This document shows, piece after piece, positions 56,908 through 64,000 of a stretch of 64,000 bases of DNA (the first letter of the stretch is position 1; every line of letters starts with the position of its first letter). A program made the translations under genes and the position numbers. The notes below the pieces were generated by a model. The model saw only the letters and a list, made by a program, of their open reading frames with translations. It did not search any database and had not been told where the DNA came from. The stretch is from Streptomyces sp. SID13726 (lineage in GTDB: Bacteria; Actinomycetota; Actinomycetes; Streptomycetales; Streptomycetaceae): assembly GCF_010548375.1 (NCBI RefSeq), contig NZ_JAAGLY010000006.1, positions 372,001 through 436,000 on the forward strand, read 5' to 3'.

Positions 56908-58344
56908 ATGACGCGATCTTTGCAGGCCGTGGCCTACCGCCGACCCTCCGCGCTGGAGTCCGCGGTGGGCGGACAGCGCCTGGGACTCGAGACCTCCCGG
57001 GGCGCGACACCCTCGGGTGCCGTGGACCATCCGCGGTTCTTCACAGGATTCCTGACGTCCCCTCAGGTGGCCTCGGCGGGGCTGCTCGCGGTCGCCGACG
57101 TGGCGGCCGCGCGCTACTACCAGCGGCAGCTGCTCGCCTCGCTGGACCCGGTGGTGACGGGCAACGGCGACCGGTTGCGCTTCGAGTCCTTCTCCGGCTG
57201 CGGCGGGGTGTACGCCCGCCTGGACGTGCTGACGGCGGGCCTCGACGGCGGCGAGGTGGGACACGGCACGACGAACGTCGACGTCAACAACCCGCTGCGC
57301 GAGGCGCTGTCCCGGATCGGCGCCGACGATCCGCTGCATCTGCGGGTCGGCCCCGAGGAGATGGCCGTGACCACGCTTGACGGCCCGGTCGTGGAGAAGA
57401 AGGTGCCGCTCCCGGACCGCTGGCTGCGCGGCTTCGCCGAGGCCCAGGTGATCGCCGCGGGGTTCGACCTGCGGGCCGAGCTGTCCGCGGCCGAGGCGGT
57501 CCGGTTCCTGCGGACGCTGCCGCGCGGCGGGGCGCGGGGCGCCTCGGCAGGCGCTCAGTGGGTGGTGCCCGCCGGGCGCGGTCTCAGGCCGACGACCAGG
57601 CCGGTGCCCGGCGCGGTGTGCCTGCCCGGCCCCGAGCGGCTGATCGCGCTCCAGCGGGTGCTGCGGCACGCGACCTCCCTGCGGGTGTACGGCCCCCCGG
57701 TCGCGGCGGCCACGGCGGCACCGTCGGCGAGCGCCTGGGAGATCGTCCTGCCGGGCATGCGGCTGACCCTCACCCTCTCGCCCGACGCCTCTCGCGGGTT
57801 CTCCGGTGAGGGCGGTGTCCTCGACGCCCTGGCCACCGGCGAGGCCGCCGCGGACGCCGAGTTGATCGCGGTGCTGCTCGCCTGGGAGCCGCGCGTCGAC
57901 GTCACCGACCTCGCCGCGGCCTCCGGCCTCACCGCCGAGCGGGTCCGGACCGCCCTGGTCCACCTGGGCACCTCGGGCCGCGTCGGGTACGACACCGCGG
58001 AGGCGGCCTACTTCCACCGGGAACTGCCGTACGACGCCGAGCGCGTCGAGCGGCACAATCCCCGGCTGCGCTCGGCCCGGGCGCTGGTGGCCGCCGTGGC
58101 GGTGACCCTCACAGGCGCCGTCGGGACGGTCACCGCCGAGGACGGCCATGTGCACCGGGTGCGGGAAGAGGCGGGCGTGCTCAGCTGCACGTGTCTGTGG
58201 TGGGCGAAGTACCGGGGCGGACGCGGGCCGTGCAGGCACGCGCTGGCGGTGCGGATGGTGCGGCGGGACGGGGTGGGGCGGGCCTCGGCGGAGCCGACCT
58301 CGGTGGCACAGGACATGGCAGTGGTCGACGGGGGTGTGCGATGA
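56908..58344 (+). CDS. SWIM zinc-finger protein
   Basis: This 478-residue protein has a C-terminal SWIM zinc finger, Cys427-x-Cys429-x12-Cys442-x-His444 (CTC, then PCRH). Residues 315-365 look like a winged helix (VDVTDLAAASGLTAERVRTA). The N-terminal 300 residues carry no domain I recognise (FESFSGCGGVYARLDVLT). SWIM fingers bind DNA or proteins and occur in Swi2/Snf2 ATPases, MEKK and, in bacteria, YehQ-like proteins beside MoxR/VWA genes. It is coupled to the DUF6493 gene by an ATGA overlap, and its promoter matches the RecA-independent DNA-damage class with a leaderless start. A role in DNA-damage response or protein complex assembly is inferred. Confidence 0.9.
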   Translation: MTRSLQAVAYRRPSALESAVGGQRLGLETSRGATPSGAVDHPRFFTGFLTSPQVASAGLLAVADVAAARYYQRQLLASLDPVVTGNGDRLRFESFSGCGGVYARLDVLTAGLDGGEVGHGTTNVDVNNPLREALSRIGADDPLHLRVGPEEMAVTTLDGPVVEKKVPLPDRWLRGFAEAQVIAAGFDLRAELSAAEAVRFLRTLPRGGARGASAGAQWVVPAGRGLRPTTRPVPGAVCLPGPERLIALQRVLRHATSLRVYGPPVAAATAAPSASAWEIVLPGMRLTLTLSPDASRGFSGEGGVLDALATGEAAADAELIAVLLAWEPRVDVTDLAAASGLTAERVRTALVHLGTSGRVGYDTAEAAYFHRELPYDAERVERHNPRLRSARALVAAVAVTLTGAVGTVTAEDGHVHRVREEAGVLSCTCLWWAKYRGGRGPCRHALAVRMVRRDGVGRASAEPTSVAQDMAVVDGGVR

Positions 58345-61013
58345 GTGAGTTGCTGGACGCGGTGCGGGCGGGGCGGACCGCGGAGGTCGTGAGCCTGCTG
58401 GACGGGATGACGGACACCGAACGCCGGGTGGTCTTCCCCGAGTTGAAGGCGCTGCGCAAGGAGCTCAGGCCGAACCGGTGGAGTCCGGAGGCCAACCGCG
58501 CCCACCCGGCCCTGCATGCCGCGGGGGCGGCGTGCCAGACCGGTGCTGCGGGTGTCGCGAGCTGGCTCGTGGCCTCCGACATGCGCTGGTCGCAGGCCTC
58601 ACCGGGACTGCTGCTCCACCTCCTGGGCGACCGCGACCCCGACTGGCTCGCCGACGTGGCACACCGGCTCGCCCAGCGCCCGACCGGCACCAATGTGCCG
58701 TACGAACTGATGGCCGGCCTGGTCCAGCTCGCGGGCTGCCCGGCGCCGACGACGGAGGCGTACGTCCAGGGCTGGGTCTGGCACATCGGCAGGACCTGGC
58801 GGCAGGGAGACGTCCTGGTCGACCGGCTGCGCAAGGAAGTTCATCTCCCGGTGCTGGTGGCCGCGTTGTTCGAGACGGACGAGGTCGGCAGCTCCCTGTG
58901 GTGGCTCGGCAAGGAGGGACCCAACAGCTGGACGGGCGCTCTCGCCCAGCTCGCGGACGAGGGCGTTCTGGAGCGGCAGGCGCTGCTCGACGCCTGCGTG
59001 GCCCGGCTCCTGCGGGGCGGGCCCACCGCCGGTCTGCGGGTGTGCCTGCGCCTGCTGAACGACCTTTCGCTGAGCCGTGCCGAGGAGAGGGAGCGCACGG
59101 CCGACTGGCTGGCGCTGACCTCGGACGCGATCTCGGTGGTCGCCTCGCACGCCCAGTCGGTCCTTTCCGCCCTGGCCCTTGAGGGCGAACTGCTCCCCCG
59201 CCGGCTCGCCGAGATGTCCGAGGCCGTCCTGTTCCGCACGGAGAAGAAGCTGGTCCGCGCGCAGCTCGTGCTCCTCGGCAAGGTGCTGGTGCGCGATCCG
59301 GCGACCGCGGACGAGCTGCTGCCCGGCGCCGCGCAGGCCTTCGGCCACCCCGACCCGGACGTCCAGGAGCGGGCGCTCAAGCTCGTGGAGCGGCACGCCG
59401 GAAAGGCCGGTACCGATGCGGTGCGGAAGGAACTGGCGGTCTCAGCCGAGCAGTTGATCCCCGTACTGCGCGCTCGCGCCGTCGGGACGCTGGGCGCGGC
59501 CTCGATGCCCGCCGAGACCCTGCCGTACGAGGAGGTGCTCCCGCCCGCGCCGGAGCCGACCCGAGTGGCACCGGGACCCCGGTCGACGGCCGAACTCGTG
59601 GAGGAGATCAGCGCCCTAGTGGCCGCGGAGCAGGACGTCTCCGCCTTCGAGCGAACCCTGGACGGCCTGGTCCGTCATGCGTACGACGACCAGGAGGCGC
59701 TCGTCGAGGCACTGGACCCGGTGCTGCGGCGCTATTGGTGGTACGTCCCGGACCCCGCGTCCTCCCGGCGGGCGGACGACCACTTCGGCCGGCCTCACGG
59801 CCTGGCCGGCGGATCCGACGCGCTCGAACTCCTCCTCGCCACGCTCAGTGGAAAGGTCCTCACCTCCACGCTCCACTCCCTACTCCGACGTCGGGCGACG
59901 AGTAGCGCCTGCGCCCACGCGCCGCTCGCCCTCGCCTTCGACAGCCGCATCGAGGAGATCGCCCACCGCACCCGGACCGACCCGCTGCCCTTCCTGCTCT
60001 CCACCCCGAGTTGGAGCACCGGGCTGCTGGAGCCGGACGAACTGGTCGACCGCCTCGACGGATACCGGGACCTGGGCGCCCGCCCCTCGGAGGCCGACTT
60101 CGCGCAGGCCCTGCTGCGGGTGCGGCGCGGGGCCCGGTCGGCGGCCACGGCGGCCGCCGACCGGGCCGCGGCCCTCGGCACGGCGGAGGGCACACGGCTC
60201 GCCCGGTGGCTCACCGCCGAAAGACCCGCCCCGGCTACGGGCCGACGCCGGACGGCAGGTTCTCGCATCCTGCTGGAACTCGGTGAACTGGAGGAGTTCC
60301 AGGGGGACTTCCCCGAGGACGTCCGGCAGCTGGGCCGTCCGGTGACCGTCTCCGGGGCGCGCTGGTACTGCGGGCACTGGAGCGACGAAGTGCGCCGGCA
60401 CTGGCTGGCCATGCTGCCCGAGCACCGCGAACTCGTCGCCGCGCGGCTGCTCCACGACCTGTCCACGGTCGCCGTGGACGAAGCCCGGGGTGTCGCCGCG
60501 GTCCTCCCGCTGCTCGCCGAGTCGGGCGGCGAGGCGGGCGAGGCCGTGCACCTCTGTCTCGCCTACGGGCTCGGCGCGCGGTATCCGGAGGACCGGCTCG
60601 CGGCCGTGGACGCGCTGCTGGTGCTGGCGGCGCGCGGACAGCTCGACGCGGACCGGCTGGGCGCGGACCTGGGCCAGCTGGTGCGGCGCGGAGCCGTGAA
60701 GGCCACGCGGCTCGCCGAGTCGGTGCGGGCCGCGGCGGCGACCGGGGCCGAGGCCACCGTGTGGCGCATACTCCGGCACACCCTGCCCATCCTGCTGGCC
60801 GACCTCGCGACCGGCGGGACCGTCGGCGGCGGGAACCCGGCGTCCCGTGGGCTCGGGGAGCTGCTGGGCGCGGCCGCGGAGTGCGCCGAGCGGTCCGGGG
60901 CCCGGGGCGAACTCCCGCACCTGGCACGGGCGGCGGACCGGCGCGGCTCGTCCCGGCTGGTGACCCAGGCCCGCAGACTGCGCGGTGCGCTGAACGAGGA
61001 GGTGGCCGCCTGA
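58341..61013 (+). CDS. DUF6493 family HEAT-like repeat protein
   Basis: This 890-residue, almost wholly helical protein has paired helices recurring through residues 60-450 (for example HLPVLVAALFETDEVGSSLW, VQERALKLVERHAGKAG) and 560-880 in a HEAT/ARM-like pattern. There is no signal peptide, transmembrane helix, ATPase or nuclease motif. I recognise it as the DUF6493 type that accompanies SWIM proteins in streptomycetes. ATG 58341 overlaps the SWIM stop. Such solenoids usually form scaffolds, so a complex with the SWIM protein is the simplest idea. No MoxR ATPase or VWA protein, common partners of SWIM in other bacteria, is nearby. Confidence 0.85.
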   Translation: MSELLDAVRAGRTAEVVSLLDGMTDTERRVVFPELKALRKELRPNRWSPEANRAHPALHAAGAACQTGAAGVASWLVASDMRWSQASPGLLLHLLGDRDPDWLADVAHRLAQRPTGTNVPYELMAGLVQLAGCPAPTTEAYVQGWVWHIGRTWRQGDVLVDRLRKEVHLPVLVAALFETDEVGSSLWWLGKEGPNSWTGALAQLADEGVLERQALLDACVARLLRGGPTAGLRVCLRLLNDLSLSRAEERERTADWLALTSDAISVVASHAQSVLSALALEGELLPRRLAEMSEAVLFRTEKKLVRAQLVLLGKVLVRDPATADELLPGAAQAFGHPDPDVQERALKLVERHAGKAGTDAVRKELAVSAEQLIPVLRARAVGTLGAASMPAETLPYEEVLPPAPEPTRVAPGPRSTAELVEEISALVAAEQDVSAFERTLDGLVRHAYDDQEALVEALDPVLRRYWWYVPDPASSRRADDHFGRPHGLAGGSDALELLLATLSGKVLTSTLHSLLRRRATSSACAHAPLALAFDSRIEEIAHRTRTDPLPFLLSTPSWSTGLLEPDELVDRLDGYRDLGARPSEADFAQALLRVRRGARSAATAAADRAAALGTAEGTRLARWLTAERPAPATGRRRTAGSRILLELGELEEFQGDFPEDVRQLGRPVTVSGARWYCGHWSDEVRRHWLAMLPEHRELVAARLLHDLSTVAVDEARGVAAVLPLLAESGGEAGEAVHLCLAYGLGARYPEDRLAAVDALLVLAARGQLDADRLGADLGQLVRRGAVKATRLAESVRAAAATGAEATVWRILRHTLPILLADLATGGTVGGGNPASRGLGELLGAAAECAERSGARGELPHLARAADRRGSSRLVTQARRLRGALNEEVAA

Positions 61014-61154
61014 CGTAGTACCAGGTAACGGCGTCTGTCCGGCGTCGCACACGACCGAACAGTTGAAACGGGTATAAAAAGTGCAGACCTACGCTTTACC
61101 GATCGGTCACAGGGCGTTCGTGATCACGCAACACCGTTCCTCCACAGTGGCTGC

Positions 61155-62573
61155 ATGACTCGAGACATGTCTGATGTGACCCGTGCGAAACACGGTCGCC
61201 CCGTGCACCACGGGCGGCGCACCGTGATCGGACTCGCCGCCCTGTTCACGGCCGTCGCGGCGGTGGAGACCGTCGCGCACCTGACCGGCGCCGACGGCCC
61301 GGCGCTCCTGGTGATCTCGGTGGCCGCCCTGGCCGCCACGGCGGGCCTGCACACATGGTGGACACGCCGCCACGGCCACGCGCCCCCGACGAGTGATACC
61401 GGCGCCCGGCCGCTGCCCGAAGGGGAGCAGGCCGGGCCGTCCGACCGGTCGGCGCAAGCCGCGGACACCGAGGCCGGCGAGACCACGGAGACCACGCTGT
61501 GGCGGATGCGGACGACGGTGCAGGACCAACCGGGCTCGCTGGCCGCCCTCTGCACGGCCCTCGCCGGGCAGCGGGTCGACATCCTCAGCCTCCAGACCCA
61601 CCCGCTGGCCACGGGGACGGTCGACGAATTCCTGCTGCGCGCTCCCGGCACGCTGGAGGGTTCCGAGATCACCCGGGCCGTCGCAGGGGCCGGTGGCGCC
61701 GACACCTGGATCGAGCGCGCCGACGCCCACGACCTGGTGGACGCCCCGACCCGGGTCCTGGGTCTCGCCACCCGCACCGCGCTGGACGCGGCGGAACTCC
61801 CGCTGGCGTTGCGGCAGTTGCTGGGCCGGTGCACCATCCAGTCGCGCCCGGCCGTGCCGGTGGGCGGTGGCCGTGGGCCGGAGGGCGTGCCGGTGGAGGG
61901 AGTGCTGGAGGACACCGTGATGCGGTTGCGGGCACCGGAAGGCGGAGTGATCACGGTGGAGCGGCCGTATCTGCCGTTCACGCCGACGGAGTTCGCCCGG
62001 GCCCGGGCCCTGGTCGAGCTGGACGCCCGGCTCGGTCCCCGGGTGCCGCGCGGCCAGGACGTGCTGACGCTGCCGGAGGGCAACGACATCACCGTGCGCC
62101 GGGCCGACACCGGTGACCTGGAGGCCGCGCGGGCGATGCACGACCGGTGCTCCCCGCGGACGCTCGGCATGCGGTACCACGGGCCGGTCGGTGACGCCGA
62201 CCGCTATCTCAACCACCTCCTGAGTCCGCGCTTCGGCCGCACGCTCGCCGTGCAGACGGCGTCGGGGCGGATCGTGGGGCTCGGTCATCTGCTGTGGGAC
62301 GGGGACGAGACCGAGGTGGCGCTGCTCGTCGAGGATGCCTGGCAGCGGCGAGGGATCGGTGCGGAGCTGCTGGAGCGGTTGGTGGGGCTGGCTGTCGAGG
62401 CCGGGTGCGAGAGCGTGTACGCGGTGACCCAGTCGTCCAACACGGGGATGGTGGCGGCCATGCGCGGGCTTGAGCTGCCGCTCGACTACCAGATCGAGGA
62501 GGGCACGCTGGTGATCACCGCGCGGCTCGCTCCGCAGGGCGCGAGGGGAGCCACCAGGGCCGAGGCGCCGTAG
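61155..62573 (+). CDS. Membrane-anchored ACT-GNAT fusion protein
   Basis: This 472-residue protein has two N-terminal helices (residues 23-43 and 48-67), a Pro/Gly linker, an ACT domain (about 115-190; MRTTVQDQPGSLAALCTALA, VDILSLQTHP), a joining region, and a GNAT domain (311-465; ITVRRADTGDLEAARAMHDR, acetyl-CoA loop QRRGIGAELL). An ACT domain would sense an amino acid and control acetylation. Soluble ACT-GNAT proteins are known in actinobacteria; the membrane anchor is unusual. An AT-rich patch (GGTATAAAAAG, 61071-61081) lies upstream but no clear promoter. It ends five bases from the convergent PLP gene. The substrate is unknown. Confidence 0.85.
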   Translation: MTRDMSDVTRAKHGRPVHHGRRTVIGLAALFTAVAAVETVAHLTGADGPALLVISVAALAATAGLHTWWTRRHGHAPPTSDTGARPLPEGEQAGPSDRSAQAADTEAGETTETTLWRMRTTVQDQPGSLAALCTALAGQRVDILSLQTHPLATGTVDEFLLRAPGTLEGSEITRAVAGAGGADTWIERADAHDLVDAPTRVLGLATRTALDAAELPLALRQLLGRCTIQSRPAVPVGGGRGPEGVPVEGVLEDTVMRLRAPEGGVITVERPYLPFTPTEFARARALVELDARLGPRVPRGQDVLTLPEGNDITVRRADTGDLEAARAMHDRCSPRTLGMRYHGPVGDADRYLNHLLSPRFGRTLAVQTASGRIVGLGHLLWDGDETEVALLVEDAWQRRGIGAELLERLVGLAVEAGCESVYAVTQSSNTGMVAAMRGLELPLDYQIEEGTLVITARLAPQGARGATRAEAP

Positions 62574-62578
62574 GGGCC

Positions 62579-63739
62579 CTACCGGGGCGATTCAAGTGCC
62601 GTGTCCAGATCCGACCACAGATCCTCCACGTCCTCCAGGCCCACCGACAGGCGCAGCAGCCGGTCGCTCACACCGGCGTTCCTGCGGTCGCCCTCGTCCA
62701 CTATGCGGTGGCTGATGGACGCCGGGTGCTGGATCAGGGTGTCCACGCTGCCCAGGCTGACCGCCGGGGTGATCAGGCGGACTCCCGCGATCACCTCGTG
62801 CGGGTCGCCGGTCACCTCGAAGGCGATCATCGCGCCGCCGATGCGGGGGTAGTGGACGCGGGTGACGCGGGGGTCGGCGGCCAGGCGGTGGGCGAGTTCG
62901 GCGGCGGTCGCCGAGGCGGCCCGGACTCGGACGGGGAGGGTCGACAGGCCGCGCAGAAGGAGGTAGCCGGCCAGGGGGTGCAGAACCGCTCCCGTGGCGA
63001 AGCGGATCTGTCGCAGCCGCCCGGCGAACTCCTCGTCGCAGGCGACCACTCCCGCCATCACGTCTCCGTGGCCGCCGAGGTACTTGGTGGCGCTGTGCAG
63101 GATCAGACGGGCGCCGTGTTCGGCGGGGCGTTGGAGCACCGGGGTGGCGAAGGTGTTGTCCGCGAGCAGGGGTACCGAGCCGCAGGCGTGGTCCAGGGCC
63201 CGCAGGTCGATCTCCGCGAGGGTGGGGTTGGCCGGGGACTCCACCAGGACCAGGCCGGTGTCCGGGCGCAGCGCGTCGGCGACCCCGGCCGGGTCGGTCC
63301 AGGTGACCTCCGTGCCGAGGAGACCCGCGGTCAGGAGATGGTCGCTGCATCCGTACAGGGGGCGGACGGCGACGACGTGGCGCAGGCCCAGGGAGCCCCG
63401 TACGAGAAGGACCGCGGTGAGCGCGGCCATGCCGCTGGCGAAGGCCACCGCGGACTCGGTGCCCTCCAGGCGGGCCAGGGCGGTCTCGAAGCGGGCGACG
63501 GTCGGGTTGCCGAGGCGGCCGTAGACGGGCGGACCGTCCGGTTCGGCGCCAGTCGTGGCGAAGGCGTCGATGCGGGCGGCCTCGTCGCGGCTGTCGTGGG
63601 ACGGGTAGGTCGTCGACAGGTCGATGGGCGGGGCGTGCAGTCCCTGGCGGGCGAGGTCGTCGCGGCCGGCGTGGACGGCCTCGGTGGCCAGTGCTCTGAG
63701 CGGCGTACGGGACGCGGTGGCGGTGCGCGCTGAGTCCAT
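62579..63739 (-). CDS. Cystathionine gamma-synthase-like PLP enzyme (trans-sulfuration family)
   Basis: This 386-residue Cys/Met-metabolism PLP enzyme has YGRLGNPTVARFETALARLE, FASGMAALTAVLLV, ESPANPTLAEIDL, ADNTFATPVLQRP and the Schiff-base Lys in HSATKYLGGHGDVMAG. It may act as cystathionine gamma-synthase, gamma-lyase or a related methionine gamma-lyase-like enzyme; family members are hard to separate by eye. ATG 63739 is chosen at MDSARTATASR. It is divergent from an Lrp gene with a 60-base gap containing an 18-bp dyad, suggesting amino-acid-responsive control. Confidence 0.88.
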   Translation of the reverse strand: MDSARTATASRTPLRALATEAVHAGRDDLARQGLHAPPIDLSTTYPSHDSRDEAARIDAFATTGAEPDGPPVYGRLGNPTVARFETALARLEGTESAVAFASGMAALTAVLLVRGSLGLRHVVAVRPLYGCSDHLLTAGLLGTEVTWTDPAGVADALRPDTGLVLVESPANPTLAEIDLRALDHACGSVPLLADNTFATPVLQRPAEHGARLILHSATKYLGGHGDVMAGVVACDEEFAGRLRQIRFATGAVLHPLAGYLLLRGLSTLPVRVRAASATAAELAHRLAADPRVTRVHYPRIGGAMIAFEVTGDPHEVIAGVRLITPAVSLGSVDTLIQHPASISHRIVDEGDRRNAGVSDRLLRLSVGLEDVEDLWSDLDTALESPR

Positions 63740-63751
63740 GTCCGCAAGGGT

Positions 63752-63769
63752 GAACACCGACCGGCGTTC
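63752..63769. promoter_or_regulatory. Imperfect 18-bp dyad between divergent PLP-enzyme and lrp genes
   Basis: GAACACCGACCGGCGTTC matches its own reverse complement at 14 of 18 positions, with all mismatches purine-purine or pyrimidine-pyrimidine. It lies 13 bases from the PLP-enzyme start and 31 bases from the lrp ATG. A good candidate operator for the Lrp protein. Confidence 0.5.
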
Positions 63770-63799
63770 GTGGGCGGATGCCCGTGCTACGTTCGGGCG

Positions 63800-64000
63800 A
63801 TGGCTGAATCCGTCGTACTGGATCCGGTGGACCTGCATCTGCTGCGGCTGCTTCAGAACGACGCACGGACCACCTACCGCGATCTCGCCGCGCAGGTCGG
63901 CGTCGCGCCGTCGACCTGTCTCGACCGGGTGACCCGGCTGCGCCGCTCCGGAGTCATCCTCGGTCATCAGCTGCGGCTGGATCCGGCGAAGCTCGGGCGG
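63800..64000 (+). CDS. Lrp/AsnC family regulator, N-terminal part (3' end outside window)
   Basis: The first 67 codons are visible and begin with an AsnC-type HTH: LDPVDLHLLRLLQNDARTTY, RDLAAQVGVAPSTCLDRVTR, LRRSGVILGH. The reading frame is still open at base 64000. TACGTT at 63788-63793 ends six bases before the ATG, again suggesting a leaderless transcript. Divergent from the trans-sulfuration enzyme; members of this family often control such neighbours. The ligand-binding domain lies outside the window. Confidence 0.88.
   Translation, partial: MAESVVLDPVDLHLLRLLQNDARTTYRDLAAQVGVAPSTCLDRVTRLRRSGVILGHQLRLDPAKLGR

Noticed and set aside
56908..61013. Full MoxR-VWA-SWIM conflict-type system
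   Set aside because: No MoxR AAA+ ATPase or VWA gene lies on either side, so only the SWIM and HEAT-like parts can be claimed.
61063..61095. TTGAAA ... TACGCT and TATAAA as promoters of the ACT-GNAT gene
   Set aside because: Spacing between TTGAAA and TACGCT is 21 bp and no -35 stands at the right distance from TATAAA; a WhiG-type reading also fails on spacing.
1..64000. tRNA, rRNA, insertion sequences, integrases, attachment sites and a replication origin
   Set aside because: I found no transposase, integrase, tRNA cloverleaf or DnaA-box cluster by reading; base composition is uniform with no sign of a transferred island.

Overview
The window is chromosomal DNA from an actinomycete, almost certainly a Streptomyces. 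GC content is very high, third codon positions are GC-saturated, GTG and TTG starts are used, and the families are typical of the genus: SpoIIE-type phosphatases, an abaA/whiJ-like trio with DUF397, ECF41 sigma, F420-type oxidoreductase, DUF6493 and a urease cluster without ureE. The gene order agrees with what I recall of Streptomyces chromosomes running from urease through bioFBAD to purB; that is memory, not a comparison. I see no rRNA, tRNA, insertion sequence, prophage or CRISPR array.

Layout. 1-5.5 kb: tail of a Ser/Thr kinase, then an operon on the minus strand for a LytTR regulator, DUF485 protein, sodium/solute (acetate-type) symporter and LytS-type kinase. 5.6-8.2 kb: Lrp regulator and a coupled ddaH-rocD operon for (methyl)arginine/ornithine catabolism with three dyads in front. 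8.3-12 kb: two PP2C phosphatases. 12.3-15.8 kb: PlsC acyltransferase, an NAD(P)-fold protein and a secreted tripeptidyl aminopeptidase. 15.9-20.5 kb: ureABCFGD on the minus strand with a GlnR-like site. 20.7-24.8 kb: a TetR gene and membrane protein with shared operators, an orphan Phd antitoxin divergent from a ClpP paralogue, and a c-di-AMP riboswitch before an NlpC/P60 hydrolase. 24.9-26.6 kb: RsbW-like ATPase, WhiJ-like HTH protein and DUF397 protein. 26.7-31.2 kb: biotin genes bioF, bioB, bioA, bioD. 31.2-35.6 kb: LuxR regulator divergent from a lipase, a methyltransferase and a degenerate Fic/Doc toxin-antitoxin pair.

35.8-47 kb: MacB-like ABC exporter, LLM oxidoreductase, GNAT protein, two CNNM/CBS proteins, a GDSL hydrolase, purB and a Mug glycosylase, separated by short tandem-repeat arrays. 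47.1-50.7 kb: an ABC-2 transporter divergent from a NarL-type two-component system. 50.9-54.9 kb: ROK, GntR and ECF41 regulators and an alpha/beta hydrolase. 55.2-56.8 kb: Tat-exported PhoD phosphatase with a candidate PHO box. 56.9-61.0 kb: a coupled SWIM zinc-finger / DUF6493 pair. 61.2-64 kb: an ACT-GNAT membrane fusion, a cystathionine gamma-synthase-like enzyme and a divergent Lrp gene cut by the window end.

The best candidate for an undescribed system is the SWIM-DUF6493 operon. Its promoter matches, position for position, the actinobacterial RecA-independent DNA-damage promoter (tTGTCRgtg-N8-TAnnnT), and the start codon lies six bases after the -10 hexamer, so the mRNA should be leaderless. 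Other notable points are several more leaderless starts with the same geometry, a Cys/His repeat tail on BioB, autoregulatory palindromes in two antitoxin promoters and a cluster of intergenic minisatellites.
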